This document shows, piece by piece, positions 53,076-61,683 of a stretch of DNA of 64,000 bases. The stretch covers positions 124,001 to 188,000 of the forward strand of contig JAJPKN010000020.1 of NCBI GenBank assembly GCA_021323695.1. The letters are read 5' to 3'. The notes below the pieces were generated by a model, which saw only the letters and a program-made list of their open reading frames with translations, did not search any database and had not been told where the DNA came from. Source of the DNA: Actinomycetota bacterium (GTDB taxonomy: Bacteria > Actinomycetota > Acidimicrobiia > Acidimicrobiales > Palsa-688). The position numbers and the translations under genes are program-made. How positions within the stretch are numbered: the stretch's first letter is position 1; every line of letters starts with the position of its first letter.

Positions 53076-54353
53076 TTAGGAGCTGGCCAGCTGGGCGACT
53101 TGGGCGGCGGTGACCACGGCCTTGGCCGTCAGCTGGTCCGAGGGGGTAAAGCCATCGACGGTGAACCCGCTGAAGGTGTTGTGGTACTGGTTGAAGTCCT
53201 CGGGCCCGGTCGCGCCCTCATAGTTGACCTTCTTGCCTGCTTTGATGAGGGCCACGCAGCTGGCGTAGGTGTAGCACTTGGTGCCGGGCGGGTTGGACAC
53301 CTGGGTGACGTCTTTCACCCATACCGTGGGGTCGGTCGAGCGAGCCAGCGTCATGGCCAAAGAGGCGATGATCACCGAGTCGTACATGTTGTACGACGAG
53401 CTGAGGATCTGCCGGGTGTGCCACACGGCTTGGTAGTCGGCCAGGTAATGCTGGTAGGCGGGACCGGTGGGAGCGCCACCTTCCACCGCGTAGAGGTCGC
53501 GGCTGGCGGCCGGCTGCCCCATGGCCTTGGCGTAGCCAGGGGAGCCGAGGACGTCCTCTCCCACCCAGGGGACGTTGAGGTCGCCGAGCTCGCGGGCAGC
53601 GGTGAACAAAGTGGTGGCAGTCTGCTCGTCGAAGGCGCAGAAGACAACGTCAGGGTGGTTGGCGAAGGCCTTGGTCACTTCCGACAAGTACGAAGCCTGG
53701 TCAGGGACGATCGTGACGTTGGCCACGACCTTGCCGCCAACCCGGGTATAGGCAGCACGCAGCGGCGCCACCAAGCCTTGGGTGTTAGCGGAGTTGTCGA
53801 AGATGAACGCGGCCCGCGTGAGCCCTCGGTCTTTGGCGTAGTAGGCCATGGCGACCACTTCGGCCGAGTCGGAAGCGGTGGTGCGGAAGACATAGGGGTA
53901 GTTCATGTGGTCGAGCTGAGTTGTCCCCCCGATCATGAAGTCGACCACATGGTTGGGGTCGAACAGCCGGATGACGGCCTCGATCGTAAGCGAGTAGGGC
54001 CCGACGATGAAAGCTGGGTGGTCGATGAGCAGCTTGCGCAAAGCGGGGACGGCGTCGACGGCATCACCGCCGTCGTCCGCGCTCTTGGCCACCAGCATCT
54101 GGCCCATCACCCCACCGTGGTGGTTGACGTCCCAGACGGCGGCTGCGTCGCCGTGGGTTGCCCAGCTGGATAGGAACGCCTTGGTGCCGGTGAACGGTAG
54201 CAGCTGCCCGAAAGTGATGGTGCCTGGGCTGGCCGCGGCTGCGGTCCCGGCGCTGGCTGGGACGGTCGCGGCCACGAGTGCCGCGCTCATGCAGGCCGAG
54301 GCAACCAGGCGCGCCGTCAGGCGGCGGCGTGGTGTTGTCCTGTTGTCTGCCAT
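53076..54353 (-). CDS. ABC-transporter periplasmic binding protein (LivJ-like)
   Basis: Solute-binding subunit of a branched-chain-amino-acid-type (HAAT) importer. The 425 residues begin with a signal peptide (about 12-42, LVASACMSAALVAATVPASA) and continue as a two-lobed type I binding protein: ITFGQLLPFTG, then FIVGPYSL and SAEVVAMAYYAKDRGLTRAAFIFDNS. Start ATG 54353 after GGGGAGG; the frame is open to 54407. It is the last gene of the cluster, separated from livF by two strong hairpins. The ligand may be an amino acid, amide or other organic acid. Confidence 0.88.
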   Translation of the reverse strand: MADNRTTPRRRLTARLVASACMSAALVAATVPASAGTAAAASPGTITFGQLLPFTGTKAFLSSWATHGDAAAVWDVNHHGGVMGQMLVAKSADDGGDAVDAVPALRKLLIDHPAFIVGPYSLTIEAVIRLFDPNHVVDFMIGGTTQLDHMNYPYVFRTTASDSAEVVAMAYYAKDRGLTRAAFIFDNSANTQGLVAPLRAAYTRVGGKVVANVTIVPDQASYLSEVTKAFANHPDVVFCAFDEQTATTLFTAARELGDLNVPWVGEDVLGSPGYAKAMGQPAASRDLYAVEGGAPTGPAYQHYLADYQAVWHTRQILSSSYNMYDSVIIASLAMTLARSTDPTVWVKDVTQVSNPPGTKCYTYASCVALIKAGKKVNYEGATGPEDFNQYHNTFSGFTVDGFTPSDQLTAKAVVTAAQVAQLASS

Positions 54354-54378
54354 TGTCAAGTTGGCCTCCCCTGTCTTG

Positions 54379-54427
54379 GGCCGCCCGGCGAAGGGCGGCC
54401 GTACCATAGGCCCCCGTCGCCGGGGGC
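54379..54427 (-). other. Two adjacent strong hairpins between livF and the binding-protein gene
   Basis: GGCCGCCC-N6-GGGCGGCC (54379-54400, perfect 8 bp) and GCCCCCG-N4-CGGGGGC (54410-54427, perfect 7 bp, GCGA tetraloop on the minus-strand RNA). No U-tract follows, so they more likely block exonucleases or attenuate than terminate outright. Confidence 0.6.
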
Positions 54428-54458
54428 AGTGCGCGGCCCAGAAGGCCGCTTCCTCGGC

Positions 54459-55178
54459 TCAGTGCTCGCGAGCGCCTGCTCGGCCGAGGAAGATCGCTGC
54501 CAAGTCCAGCGCGGCCACGTCGGCGCTGGGCCCTTCTGCGTGATTGGTGCCAGCAACGAAGACGTACACGTAGCTGGCATTGGCAAGGGCCAGGTCAACG
54601 TTCTGTTCCACGACCAGCACGGCGGTGCCGGTCTTGGTGACTCGCTGCACCTGGTCCCATACAACTTGGGTATAGGCCGGGGAGAGGCCGGCAGTCGGCT
54701 CGTCCAGGAGGACCACTCTCGGGTCCAGCATGAGGGCGCGGGCCATGGCGAGCATGTTCTGCTGGCCCCCCGAGAGCGTGCCGGCTCGCTTTTTCGTCGC
54801 CCTGGCCAGGTCAGGGAAAATGTCGAGCACCTCGCTGATACGGGGGCGTAAGCCCTCCTTGCGGGTGAAGCCGCCCATCTCCAGGTTCTCCACCACGGTC
54901 AAGCTGGGGAACACGTTCGCGTTCTGCGGCACGTAGGCCAGGCCACGGCGAGCGATCCTGTGCGCGGGCAGGCCAGTCAGCTCCTCGTCCCCCAGGTAGA
55001 CCCGGCCCCCGGCTGGCTTGAGCACGCCGGCTATGACCTTGACGAAGGTGGACTTACCGGCGCCGTTGGGCCCGACGATGGCGGCCAGTGAACGGTCCTC
55101 CAGCCGTACGGTGGCGTCCCGCACCACCGTCACCGGCCCGTAGCGGGCCACCAGGCGGTCAGCGTGCAGTGCCAGCAC
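54459..55178 (-). CDS. livF: ABC transporter ATP-binding protein (LivF-like)
   Basis: Second ATPase of the importer, 239 residues. Walker A GPNGAGKST (about 37), Q-loop YVPQNANVFPSL, ABC signature LSGGQQNML and Walker B VVLLDEPTAGLSP are present. GTG start overlaps the livG stop by 20 nt, indicating translational coupling. Confidence 0.93.
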   Translation of the reverse strand: MLALHADRLVARYGPVTVVRDATVRLEDRSLAAIVGPNGAGKSTFVKVIAGVLKPAGGRVYLGDEELTGLPAHRIARRGLAYVPQNANVFPSLTVVENLEMGGFTRKEGLRPRISEVLDIFPDLARATKKRAGTLSGGQQNMLAMARALMLDPRVVLLDEPTAGLSPAYTQVVWDQVQRVTKTGTAVLVVEQNVDLALANASYVYVFVAGTNHAEGPSADVAALDLAAIFLGRAGAREH

Positions 55179-56013
55179 TCAGCGCTCCTCCCAGGTAAGC
55201 GCGCACTACCTCCGGGTGGGCCCGCAGTTCGGCCATGGTCCCCACGGCCAGGGTGCGGCCCTCGGCCATGACTATCACCCGCTCGCAAACCGACTCGACG
55301 ACGTTCAGGTTGTGCTCCACCATGAGCACAGTCACCCCGCTGGCCCGCAGCCCCTCGATATGGCCAGCGATCTGGGCAACAAGAGCCGGGTTGATCCCCG
55401 CCATGGGCTCATCGAGCAGCAACACCCGAGGCTCGGCCATCACCGCTCGGGCCAGTTCCAGCAGCCTCTTTTGGCCTCCTGAGAGCTGACCGGCATAGTG
55501 GTCCCGCAGTTCGTACAGGCCGAACACGGCCAGGATGTCCAGTGCCCGCGCCAGGTACTGCCTTTCTTGGCGGCGGATGGCCGAAGGGCGGAAGAAGACG
55601 TTCCACAGTGACTCTCCCAGCTGGCCTCGCGGCGTCACCATCAGGTTCTCCAAGACGGTGAGCCGCCCGAGCTCCCGGCTCAGCTGGAAGGTGCGGACCA
55701 AGCCGGCACCGGCAACGCGGTGGGCGGGCCAGCCGGTGATGTCGTGGCCGAAGAGCCGCACCTTCCCACCATCGGGGCTCACCGCGCCAGCGATGACGTT
55801 GACCGCCGTGCTCTTGCCCGCGCCATTGGGGCCGATGAGCGCTGAGATGCTCCCCGCCGGCACTACGAAGGTCGCCCCGTCAACGGCCTGCACCCCACCG
55901 AAGGCCTTACGAAGGCCCACGCAGTGGAGGGCGTCGGCCGGCGCGGGCTGGTTGGGCCGTGCCGCTCCGGCCAGTTGGCCACCCGGTACCTCATCGGCTG
56001 GCACAGTGGTCAC
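55159..56013 (-). CDS. livG: ABC transporter ATP-binding protein (LivG-like)
   Basis: First ATPase of the importer, 284 residues. An N-terminal extension of about 28 residues precedes the conserved domain. Walker A GPNGAGKST, RTFQLSREL, signature LSGGQKRLLELARA and Walker B VLLLDEPMAGINP are visible. The frame is open far upstream (to 56751) but that overlaps livM. GTG 56013 overlaps the livM stop as GTGA. Confidence 0.92.
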   Translation of the reverse strand: MTTVPADEVPGGQLAGAARPNQPAPADALHCVGLRKAFGGVQAVDGATFVVPAGSISALIGPNGAGKSTAVNVIAGAVSPDGGKVRLFGHDITGWPAHRVAGAGLVRTFQLSRELGRLTVLENLMVTPRGQLGESLWNVFFRPSAIRRQERQYLARALDILAVFGLYELRDHYAGQLSGGQKRLLELARAVMAEPRVLLLDEPMAGINPALVAQIAGHIEGLRASGVTVLMVEHNLNVVESVCERVIVMAEGRTLAVGTMAELRAHPEVVRAYLGGALSAGTAR

Positions 56014-56984
56014 CACCGGGCTTGGCCGGCCATGAGGTCGTCGAAGGTGGCCTTGCGCTCTGGCAGGGCCCCTTGGGGCCGGAACCACAGGACGGCGATC
56101 AACAGCGCCCCGATCAGCATGTTGTCGATCTCTGGCACGAGGGCAGGCTGGCTTGCCAGTTGGGGCAGGAACTTGGGCAGCTCGACGAAGATCACCGGTA
56201 CCAGCAAGGACCCGAGCACCGCACCGGCGTTGTTGCCGAGGCCGCCGATGATCACTGCGGCAAAGACCACGAAGGTCTCTGGCGTGGTCCAGGAGCTTGT
56301 GTTGAAAGCCCCGGAGAAAAAGACGATCAGCCCCCCACCTATGCCGGCGTAGAAGGAACCCACGAGCATGGCCGTCATCTGTAACCGGAACACGTTCTTG
56401 CCTAGTGCCTTGGCCACGTCTTGGTCTTCGCGCACTGCCCTCAGTGCCCGGCCGAGGGGCGAGCGCGTCAGCCGGCTCATGGCCGCCCACATGGCCACCA
56501 TCACCACAGCGGAGAAGGCGTCGAACACAAAGATGAAGGAGTTGGCGTTGAGGTTGAAGGCCCCAGAGAACGGCTCGGGTATGCCAGACAGCCCATCGGG
56601 CCCGTCGAAGAGGGGTACGTAGTTGGTGACGAAGTCGTAGGCGACGAGCGAGAGGGAGATGAGGACTATGGCGAGGTAGTCGCTCCGCAGCCGCCTGAAG
56701 GCGATAAAACCGGCGAACAGGCCAAGGCCGCAGGAGGCCAAGCCACCGCACAACAGGGCGATCATGAAGGGCAGGTGCGCTCCCAGCACGTAGCTCTGGC
56801 CGCTGCCGGGCGCCGGGGGCCCAGCGGTGAGCGCACCGGCCACGTAAGCCCCTACGGCCACAAAGGCTATGTAGGCGAAGTTGAGGATGCCGGCTCCGCC
56901 GAACTGGATGTTGAGCCCCCAGTTGAGCACGGAATAGGCGAAGAAGAAAAAGACGAGAGTAAAGGCATAGTAGACGACCTGCAT
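56010..56984 (-). CDS. livM: ABC transporter permease (LivM-like)
   Basis: Inner-membrane permease of the HAAT family, 324 residues with about 9-10 transmembrane segments. The family EAA-like loop LGRALRAVREDQDVAKALGKNVFRLQM lies near residue 190, and NFAYIAFVAVGAYVAG near 36. ATG start 3 bp after the livH stop. Some loops (GGLGNNAGAVLGSLLVPV) are typical of LivM/LivH. Confidence 0.92.
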   Translation of the reverse strand: MQVVYYAFTLVFFFFAYSVLNWGLNIQFGGAGILNFAYIAFVAVGAYVAGALTAGPPAPGSGQSYVLGAHLPFMIALLCGGLASCGLGLFAGFIAFRRLRSDYLAIVLISLSLVAYDFVTNYVPLFDGPDGLSGIPEPFSGAFNLNANSFIFVFDAFSAVVMVAMWAAMSRLTRSPLGRALRAVREDQDVAKALGKNVFRLQMTAMLVGSFYAGIGGGLIVFFSGAFNTSSWTTPETFVVFAAVIIGGLGNNAGAVLGSLLVPVIFVELPKFLPQLASQPALVPEIDNMLIGALLIAVLWFRPQGALPERKATFDDLMAGQARW

Positions 56985-56987
56985 GGT

Positions 56988-57911
56988 TCAGGCCTTCCCG
57001 GCACTGGCAACTATCCCTTGCGGGCGCAGGAGGAGGACGACCACGAGCAGCCCGAACGCGACGTCCAGCTTGTAGGCAGGGTTGATCACGACCGCCGAGA
57101 GCTCGGTGGTGAGCCCTATGACCAGCGCTCCGAGCATCGCCCCGTAGGGCTTGCCTATCCCGCCCAAGATCACGGAGGCGAAGATGACGAACAGGAACGT
57201 CTCGCCCACAGCCGGCGTGATGGTGCCCAGGTCAATGGCCAGGACGGAACCGGCGATGCCGGACAGCGCCCCGGTGATGAACCATGTGACGGACGTGACG
57301 AGGCGGGTGTCGATCCCGCACACCGTGGCGAGAGAGGTGTTGTCCGACATTGCCCTCATGGCTTTGCCGAGCTTGGTCCGGGTGAGCAGCAAATGGGCCC
57401 CGAACATGAGGGCCACGCCGGTCCCGAATATGGCTACCTGGCTGGGAGTGAGCAGGAACGGCCCCAAGTGGAGCGGGTTCTCGGTGGCCACCGGGAGCTG
57501 TTGGAAGTTTGGGGTCCAGATGGCGCCGATCAAGTTGAGCAAGATGAGCGACAGGCCAAAGGTGACGATGAGGACATAGAACAGGTTGGGGAAGCGCCGG
57601 GTGAAGGGCGAGAGCAGGAACCGGTCGGCAGCCACGCCGACGACGCCCATGCACAGTGCGGACAGGACCATGGCCAGCCATATGCTCAGGTGGCCTCCAG
57701 CGTTGATCTCGAAGGCCAAGTAGGCCCCCAGGGTCATGAAGTCCCCGTAGGCGAAGTTGACGTAGTTGGTGACGCCGAACTGGAGGGTCAGCCCTACGGA
57801 GGCGATGGCGAGGATCGACGCCGTGACGAGCCCAAAGCCGATGGCCAGCCCGTAGGGGTTCACGCAAGGGGAAGGTAGGGGCACCACCGGCCTGGCGCCT
57901 CGGTGGGGCAT
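56988..57911 (-). CDS. livH: ABC transporter permease (LivH-like)
   Basis: Companion permease, 307 residues with about 8 transmembrane segments. Visible are GLTLQFGVTNYVNFAYGDFMTLGAYLAF (about 40-68) and the cytoplasmic loop LGKAMRAMSDNTSLATVCGID. First gene of the livHMGF-J cluster. GTG 57863 would remove 16 poorly conserved N-terminal residues and is an alternative start. Divergent from the CitA/DcuS-type kinase across a short intergenic region. Confidence 0.9.
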   Translation of the reverse strand: MPHRGARPVVPLPSPCVNPYGLAIGFGLVTASILAIASVGLTLQFGVTNYVNFAYGDFMTLGAYLAFEINAGGHLSIWLAMVLSALCMGVVGVAADRFLLSPFTRRFPNLFYVLIVTFGLSLILLNLIGAIWTPNFQQLPVATENPLHLGPFLLTPSQVAIFGTGVALMFGAHLLLTRTKLGKAMRAMSDNTSLATVCGIDTRLVTSVTWFITGALSGIAGSVLAIDLGTITPAVGETFLFVIFASVILGGIGKPYGAMLGALVIGLTTELSAVVINPAYKLDVAFGLLVVVLLLRPQGIVASAGKA

Positions 57912-57943
57912 GGCTTCTGTTCGATCTTCGCATTACCTGCCTT

Positions 57944-57957
57944 TTGCGCTTTGTGCT
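57944..57957. promoter_or_regulatory. Direct repeats TTGCGCT-TTGTGCT between livH and the sensor kinase
   Basis: Two adjacent 7-bp near-repeats in the only AT-richer part of the divergent intergenic region. Position would suit binding of the neighbouring response regulator. Speculative. Confidence 0.3.
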
Positions 57958-57991
57958 CAGGGAGCAGTAGCCATGGGCGGGCCGCATGCCT

Positions 57992-57997
57992 TACGAT
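57992..57997 (+). promoter_or_regulatory. -10 (TACGAT) of the CitA/DcuS-type kinase
   Basis: TACGAT ends 6 nt before ATG 58004, which favours that codon over the in-frame ATG at 57986 lying upstream of the box. Confidence 0.45.
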
Positions 57998-58003
57998 CGC
58001 GCC

Positions 58004-59713
58004 ATGGCCATGGCCCCTGCGCGCTTGCTCCGCAGGCAGACCCTGGCCGCCCAGATACTGGCGATCCAGAGCCTGGTGGTCGTGGTCACCGCCGGGGTCG
58101 GGTTCCTGGCGGTCGTCTGGTACCAGCACGGGCAGCTGGTCCGCCAGTACGAACGGCGGAGCCTGGCGGTGGCCGAGAGCACAGCTGCGTCGGCTGCCCT
58201 GCAGCAGGCCGTCGAAGCCGGCGACCCTGGCGGGCAGGTCCAAGTGATGGCCGGTGCCGTCATGCGGGCCACGGGCGTGGCCTACGTGGTCGTGACCAAC
58301 GCCCAGGGGATCCGTTACTCGCACCCCAACCCGGCGCTCATCGGCAAGCCCGTGTACGACGACCCCGAGCCACCCGGGACGGAGCCGTTCCGGACCGGTA
58401 AGCCCTGGATGGGCGTCCAGCGCGGGACCCTGGGGATGACGGCCCGGGGTAAGGTGCCCCTCTTCGACGAGCACCACCGGCTCATAGGCGAGGTGTCGGT
58501 AGGTATATACGTCGAGGACATCTCCCGGTCACTGGTGGCGGCGCTCCCCAAGCTGGGCCTGTACATGGCCGGTGCGCTGGGGTTGGGCGCCGGGCTGTCC
58601 CTGCTGCTCAGCCGGCGCTTGAAACGACGCACCTTCGGGCTCGAGCTGGACCAGATCGCCTCCCTGCTCCAAGAGCGGGAGGCCATCCTGCACGGCATCC
58701 GCGAGGGCTTGCTGGGCGTGGACAAGCGCGGGCGCGTGCTGTTGGTCAACGACGAGGCCCGCAGCTTGTTGGGCCTGCCTGCCGAGGCCCGGGGGCGTCA
58801 CCTCTCCGAGCTGTTGCCGCGAGGGAGGCTCTACGACGTGGTGAGCGGGGCGACGGAGGGAGCCGACCAACCCCTGGTCATAGGTGACCGGGTCGTCGTC
58901 GCCAACCGCATGCCGATCCGGGCTGAGCACCGCGACCATCTGGGTTGGGTGGTCACGTTCCAGGACCGGACCGAGTCGGAGGGGCTGCTGCGCGAACTGG
59001 ACACGGTGGCAGGCCTGTCCGAGGCCCTGCGCGCCCAGAGCCATGAGTTCTCCAACCGCCTGCACACCTTGGTGGGCTTGGTGCAGCTCGGCCGCTACGA
59101 GGAGGCGGTCAGCTTCGTGACCGACCTGACCAGTGCCCGCAACGAGTTGTCGGGGTACCTGGTCGAGCACGTGGATGACCCCGTCATTGCGGCGCTGCTC
59201 CTCGGGAAGAGCTCGGTGGCAGCAGAGCGCGGGGTGGCGCTGAGGGTGCAGGTCGAAGGGACGCTGGCTGTCGAGCCCGGGGCGGTGGGGGACCTCCTGC
59301 GAGTGCTGGGCAACCTGCTCGACAACGCGCTCGACGCGGCCTCCTCGAGCCGAGGCCCCGGGAGGCACCCTTTCGTGGAGGTGCGGCTGCAGCCCGTGCC
59401 GCCCGACCTGTTGCTCTCCGTGGCCGACTCCGGCCCCGGCGTCCCTCCCGCGGAACGGGAGGTGATCTTCTCGGACGGGTGGTCGACCAAGCCCAACCGC
59501 ACTGGGGCCAGGCGGGGCTTGGGCCTGGCGATGGTGCGGGAGGTGGTGCAAAGGCGCGGCGGCATCGTGGACGTGGGCCAGGACGTGGGTGCAGTCTTCA
59601 GCGTCCTGCTACCCGGCGTGGCTGTGGCCAGGCACCCAGACGTGAGCGTTGGGGCTCCCGCGGGAGGGCCCGCGGTGGGCCTCGGTGTGCCAGCAGGAGC
59701 GTACAGGGCGTGA
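58004..59713 (+). CDS. Sensor histidine kinase of the CitA/DcuS family
   Basis: A 569-residue membrane kinase. TM1 is about 15-38; the extracytoplasmic PAS-like sensor (about 40-170) has the family pattern YSHPNPALIGKP and ends IGEVSVGIYVED; TM2 is about 180-205. A cytoplasmic PAS domain follows (about 220-320), then the Spo0B-like helix with phospho-His in RAQSHEFSNRLHTL (about 350) and an HATPase (NLLDNALDAA, DSGPGVP, GLGLAMV). Relatives sense citrate or C4-dicarboxylates. The stop overlaps the regulator's GTG (GTGA). Divergent from the liv-type importer. Confidence 0.92.
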   Translation: MAMAPARLLRRQTLAAQILAIQSLVVVVTAGVGFLAVVWYQHGQLVRQYERRSLAVAESTAASAALQQAVEAGDPGGQVQVMAGAVMRATGVAYVVVTNAQGIRYSHPNPALIGKPVYDDPEPPGTEPFRTGKPWMGVQRGTLGMTARGKVPLFDEHHRLIGEVSVGIYVEDISRSLVAALPKLGLYMAGALGLGAGLSLLLSRRLKRRTFGLELDQIASLLQEREAILHGIREGLLGVDKRGRVLLVNDEARSLLGLPAEARGRHLSELLPRGRLYDVVSGATEGADQPLVIGDRVVVANRMPIRAEHRDHLGWVVTFQDRTESEGLLRELDTVAGLSEALRAQSHEFSNRLHTLVGLVQLGRYEEAVSFVTDLTSARNELSGYLVEHVDDPVIAALLLGKSSVAAERGVALRVQVEGTLAVEPGAVGDLLRVLGNLLDNALDAASSSRGPGRHPFVEVRLQPVPPDLLLSVADSGPGVPPAEREVIFSDGWSTKPNRTGARRGLGLAMVREVVQRRGGIVDVGQDVGAVFSVLLPGVAVARHPDVSVGAPAGGPAVGLGVPAGAYRA

Positions 59714-60387
59714 TCCGCACCCTTGTGGTGGACGACGACTTCCGGGTGGCGGAGCTCCACGCCGCCTACGTGGAGAAGGTCCCTGGGTTCACCGTCGTCG
59801 GCCAGGCGCACTCGGCCGCGGCCGTCTTCGACGCCGTCGGCCAGCTCAAGCCCGAACTTGTGCTGCTGGACCTCTACCTCCCGGACCTCCACGGCCTCGA
59901 AGTCCTGAGACGCCTGCGGGCGGCAGGTGTCGTTTCCCTCGATGTGGTGGTGGTCACTGCTGCCAATGACATCTCCAGTGTCCGAGCGGCCATGCAAGGA
60001 GGGGCCCTCCATTACCTCCTGAAGCCGTTCGACTTTGCGGCGTTGCGCGACAAGCTGATGGCTTACCACGCCATGCGCAACGAGGTTGCCTCTGTCCGCC
60101 AGGCCGACCAGCGGGGGGTGGACAGGGTCTTTGCCGCGTTGGCCCGGCCCGATGGGCTGGGGCGTCCCTTGGGGTCGTCCAACCACACCCTTGAAGCTGT
60201 TGAGGCGGTCTTGGCTGAGGGCCGGGGCGGGCTTTCGGCCACCGAGGTCGCCGAGCGCATCGGTATCAGCCGGGCGACGGCCCAGCGTTACTTGGCCCGC
60301 CTGGAGGCGCTCAGCCGGGCCACGGTCAAGCCGTGCTACGGGAAGGCGGGCAGGCCGGAGCACCGCTACAGCTGGGGCCAAGGCTGA
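59710..60387 (+). CDS. Response regulator of the CitB/DcuR family
   Basis: A 225-residue regulator paired with the preceding kinase. The REC domain shows VVDDDFRVAE, phospho-acceptor Asp in LLDLYLPDLHG (about 55), VTAAND and Lys in LLKPFDF. The C-terminal HTH (about 165-205: LSATEVAERIGISRATAQRYL) is the family type. GTG start in GTGA overlap with the kinase stop. A likely target is the divergent importer operon. Confidence 0.92.
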   Translation: MIRTLVVDDDFRVAELHAAYVEKVPGFTVVGQAHSAAAVFDAVGQLKPELVLLDLYLPDLHGLEVLRRLRAAGVVSLDVVVVTAANDISSVRAAMQGGALHYLLKPFDFAALRDKLMAYHAMRNEVASVRQADQRGVDRVFAALARPDGLGRPLGSSNHTLEAVEAVLAEGRGGLSATEVAERIGISRATAQRYLARLEALSRATVKPCYGKAGRPEHRYSWGQG

Positions 60388-60771
60388 AGCGGGGGGCCGG
60401 TACCAGCATGGCCCATGGCCACCCGGCCGGCAATTGTGAGGTGCAGCCACAACCCTCTGTGGCCGACGCCCACGCCCTGTGGGCTGCAGCGCGGCCTCAG
60501 GCGACCGCCATACGGCCAGCCGGCTCAACCGAAGACGGGCCGAGCTCGGTGGTGCAGCCGCTCAGAGGGGAGGGCTGGAGCTCGTGGCGCTGCCATACTG
60601 GCGTGCACCAAGGCTCCCAGGCCCCGCCCGCGTGCTGGAGAGGCGAGCCCTCCAAGGCCTTGGCGATGCGCAGCCGTTTGCACCGCCCGTGGGCGCCACC
60701 CTTGCCTATCGCTGGGGAAGTGCGGCCTAACCGGCGCCACTTGGGGGTATCAGTATGATATCGTCTTTGGG
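60388..60771. other. Gene-free interval before the toxin-antitoxin pair
   Basis: Contains a perfect 6-bp hairpin GCCACA-N6-TGTGGC near 60446-60463 that might end the regulator transcript, but lacks a T-tract. Long frames cross the interval yet have no start signals or domains. Nothing else was recognised apart from the operator at its right edge. Confidence 0.45.
60748..60760 (+). promoter_or_regulatory. Inverted repeat and -10 of the toxin-antitoxin operon
   Basis: TATCA-GTA-TGATA is a perfect 5-bp inverted repeat that overlaps a good -10, TATGAT (60754-60759), 12 nt before the antitoxin ATG. Placement suits autorepression by a ribbon-helix-helix antitoxin. Confidence 0.5.
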
Positions 60772-61017
60772 ATGGACGTCCTGATCCGTGACCTACCCGA
60801 CCAGGTCCATGAGGAGCTGGCCCGTCGTGCTGCAATGGCAGACAAGAGCCTCCGCGCCTACCTCCGAGAGGTACTGACTGAGCACGTTGCCGTACCCTCG
60901 ACCGACCAGTGGCTCGAGCGCCTGCGTGAGCTCGGCCCAACCCATGCCGACGGCCCTACCGGTGCCGAGCTCGTGGCTGTGGCCCGAGCCGAAGATGACG
61001 AACTGCTGAGCCGTTGA
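60772..61017 (+). CDS. FitA/VapB-type ribbon-helix-helix antitoxin
   Basis: An 81-residue antitoxin. The N-terminal DNA-binding ribbon-helix-helix is MDVLIRDLPDQVHEELARRAAMADKSLRAYLRE; the C-terminal half is the toxin-neutralising tail. The frame is open upstream to 60415, but ATG 60772 starts the conserved domain and lies just after a -10/operator. Its stop overlaps the toxin start (TTGA). Confidence 0.88.
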   Translation: MDVLIRDLPDQVHEELARRAAMADKSLRAYLREVLTEHVAVPSTDQWLERLRELGPTHADGPTGAELVAVARAEDDELLSR

Positions 61018-61412
61018 GCATCGTCGTCGTCGATGCTGCCGCCGTAGTGGACTTCATCTGCGACCTCCCTCCCGCTGGGCCGTACCGTTCCCGCCTTGCG
61101 GCAGCCAGTGCGATCGCTGCTCCCGCCCACCTAGACGCCGAGGTGCTCTCAGCGCTCGGTCGTCTCAAGCGAGCCGGTCGGCTTCCTCACGAGGCAGAGC
61201 GCGTGACGGCTCTTGCGACCTTCCCTGCCCGGCGCTGGCCACTACGACCGCTGCTCGAAGTGGCCTGGTCTCTGACGGACCGGGTCGCAGTACGTGATGC
61301 GCTCTACGTCGCGCTAGCTGAGTCCCTCGAGGCGACCCTGGTCACCACCGACGAGCGCCTCCGTAGGACTGCCTCGGCTATCGTCGCAGTAGCCGAGCCC
61401 GGCAGCCGATAA
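61014..61412 (+). CDS. VapC/FitB-type PIN-domain toxin
   Basis: A 132-residue Mg2+-dependent endoribonuclease toxin. Acidic PIN residues are visible: Asp in VVVDAAAVVDF (about 7), Glu in LDAEVLSAL (about 42), Asp in VRDALYVALAE (about 95) and Asp in VTTDERL (about 114). TTG start overlapping the antitoxin stop. Codon choice is slightly less GC-extreme than the neighbours, as often in mobile toxin-antitoxin pairs. Confidence 0.88.
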   Translation: MSIVVVDAAAVVDFICDLPPAGPYRSRLAAASAIAAPAHLDAEVLSALGRLKRAGRLPHEAERVTALATFPARRWPLRPLLEVAWSLTDRVAVRDALYVALAESLEATLVTTDERLRRTASAIVAVAEPGSR

Positions 61413-61558
61413 ACGGTCCCGCGGCCGAGCGCCCGGGCGGGGCTAGGTGCAGCGCAAGTGGAGCGGCCACGGGTCTTGGCCCACTGGTGCTTGCCGGCTG
61501 CGGCGGCTTGTGGCCAACGTATGACCCGCGACTGCACTACATGTCATCTCAAACAGGA

Positions 61559-61584
61559 GCCTCAGGCCGCCGACCTGAGGCTTT
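61559..61584 (+). terminator. Hairpin between the PIN toxin and tRNA-Gln
   Basis: GCCTCAGG (61559-61566), 7-nt loop, CCTGAGGC (61574-61581): a perfect 8-bp stem followed by TTT. Placed between convergent genes, so it may serve one or both strands, although the T-tract is short. Confidence 0.5.
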
Positions 61585-61599
61585 GCACTGCACCGAGAG

Positions 61600-61671
61600 C
61601 TCGGGGGGGAGGACTCGAACCCCCAATGACAGGGCCAGAACCTGTAGTGTTGCCGATTACACCACCCCCGA
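61600..61671 (-). tRNA. tRNA-Gln (CTG)
   Basis: Cloverleaf on the minus strand: acceptor TCGGGGG/CCCCCGA, anticodon arm ACAGG-TTCTGGC-CCTGT giving anticodon CTG, T-loop TTCGAGT, discriminator G. CCA not encoded. 72 nt. Next to gltX. Confidence 0.93.
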
Positions 61672-61683
61672 AAGGCTGGGGCC

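Noticed and set aside
60415-60771. N-terminal extension of the antitoxin frame
   Set aside because: Cys/Arg/Pro-rich without a domain, and separated from the antitoxin by its promoter and operator.
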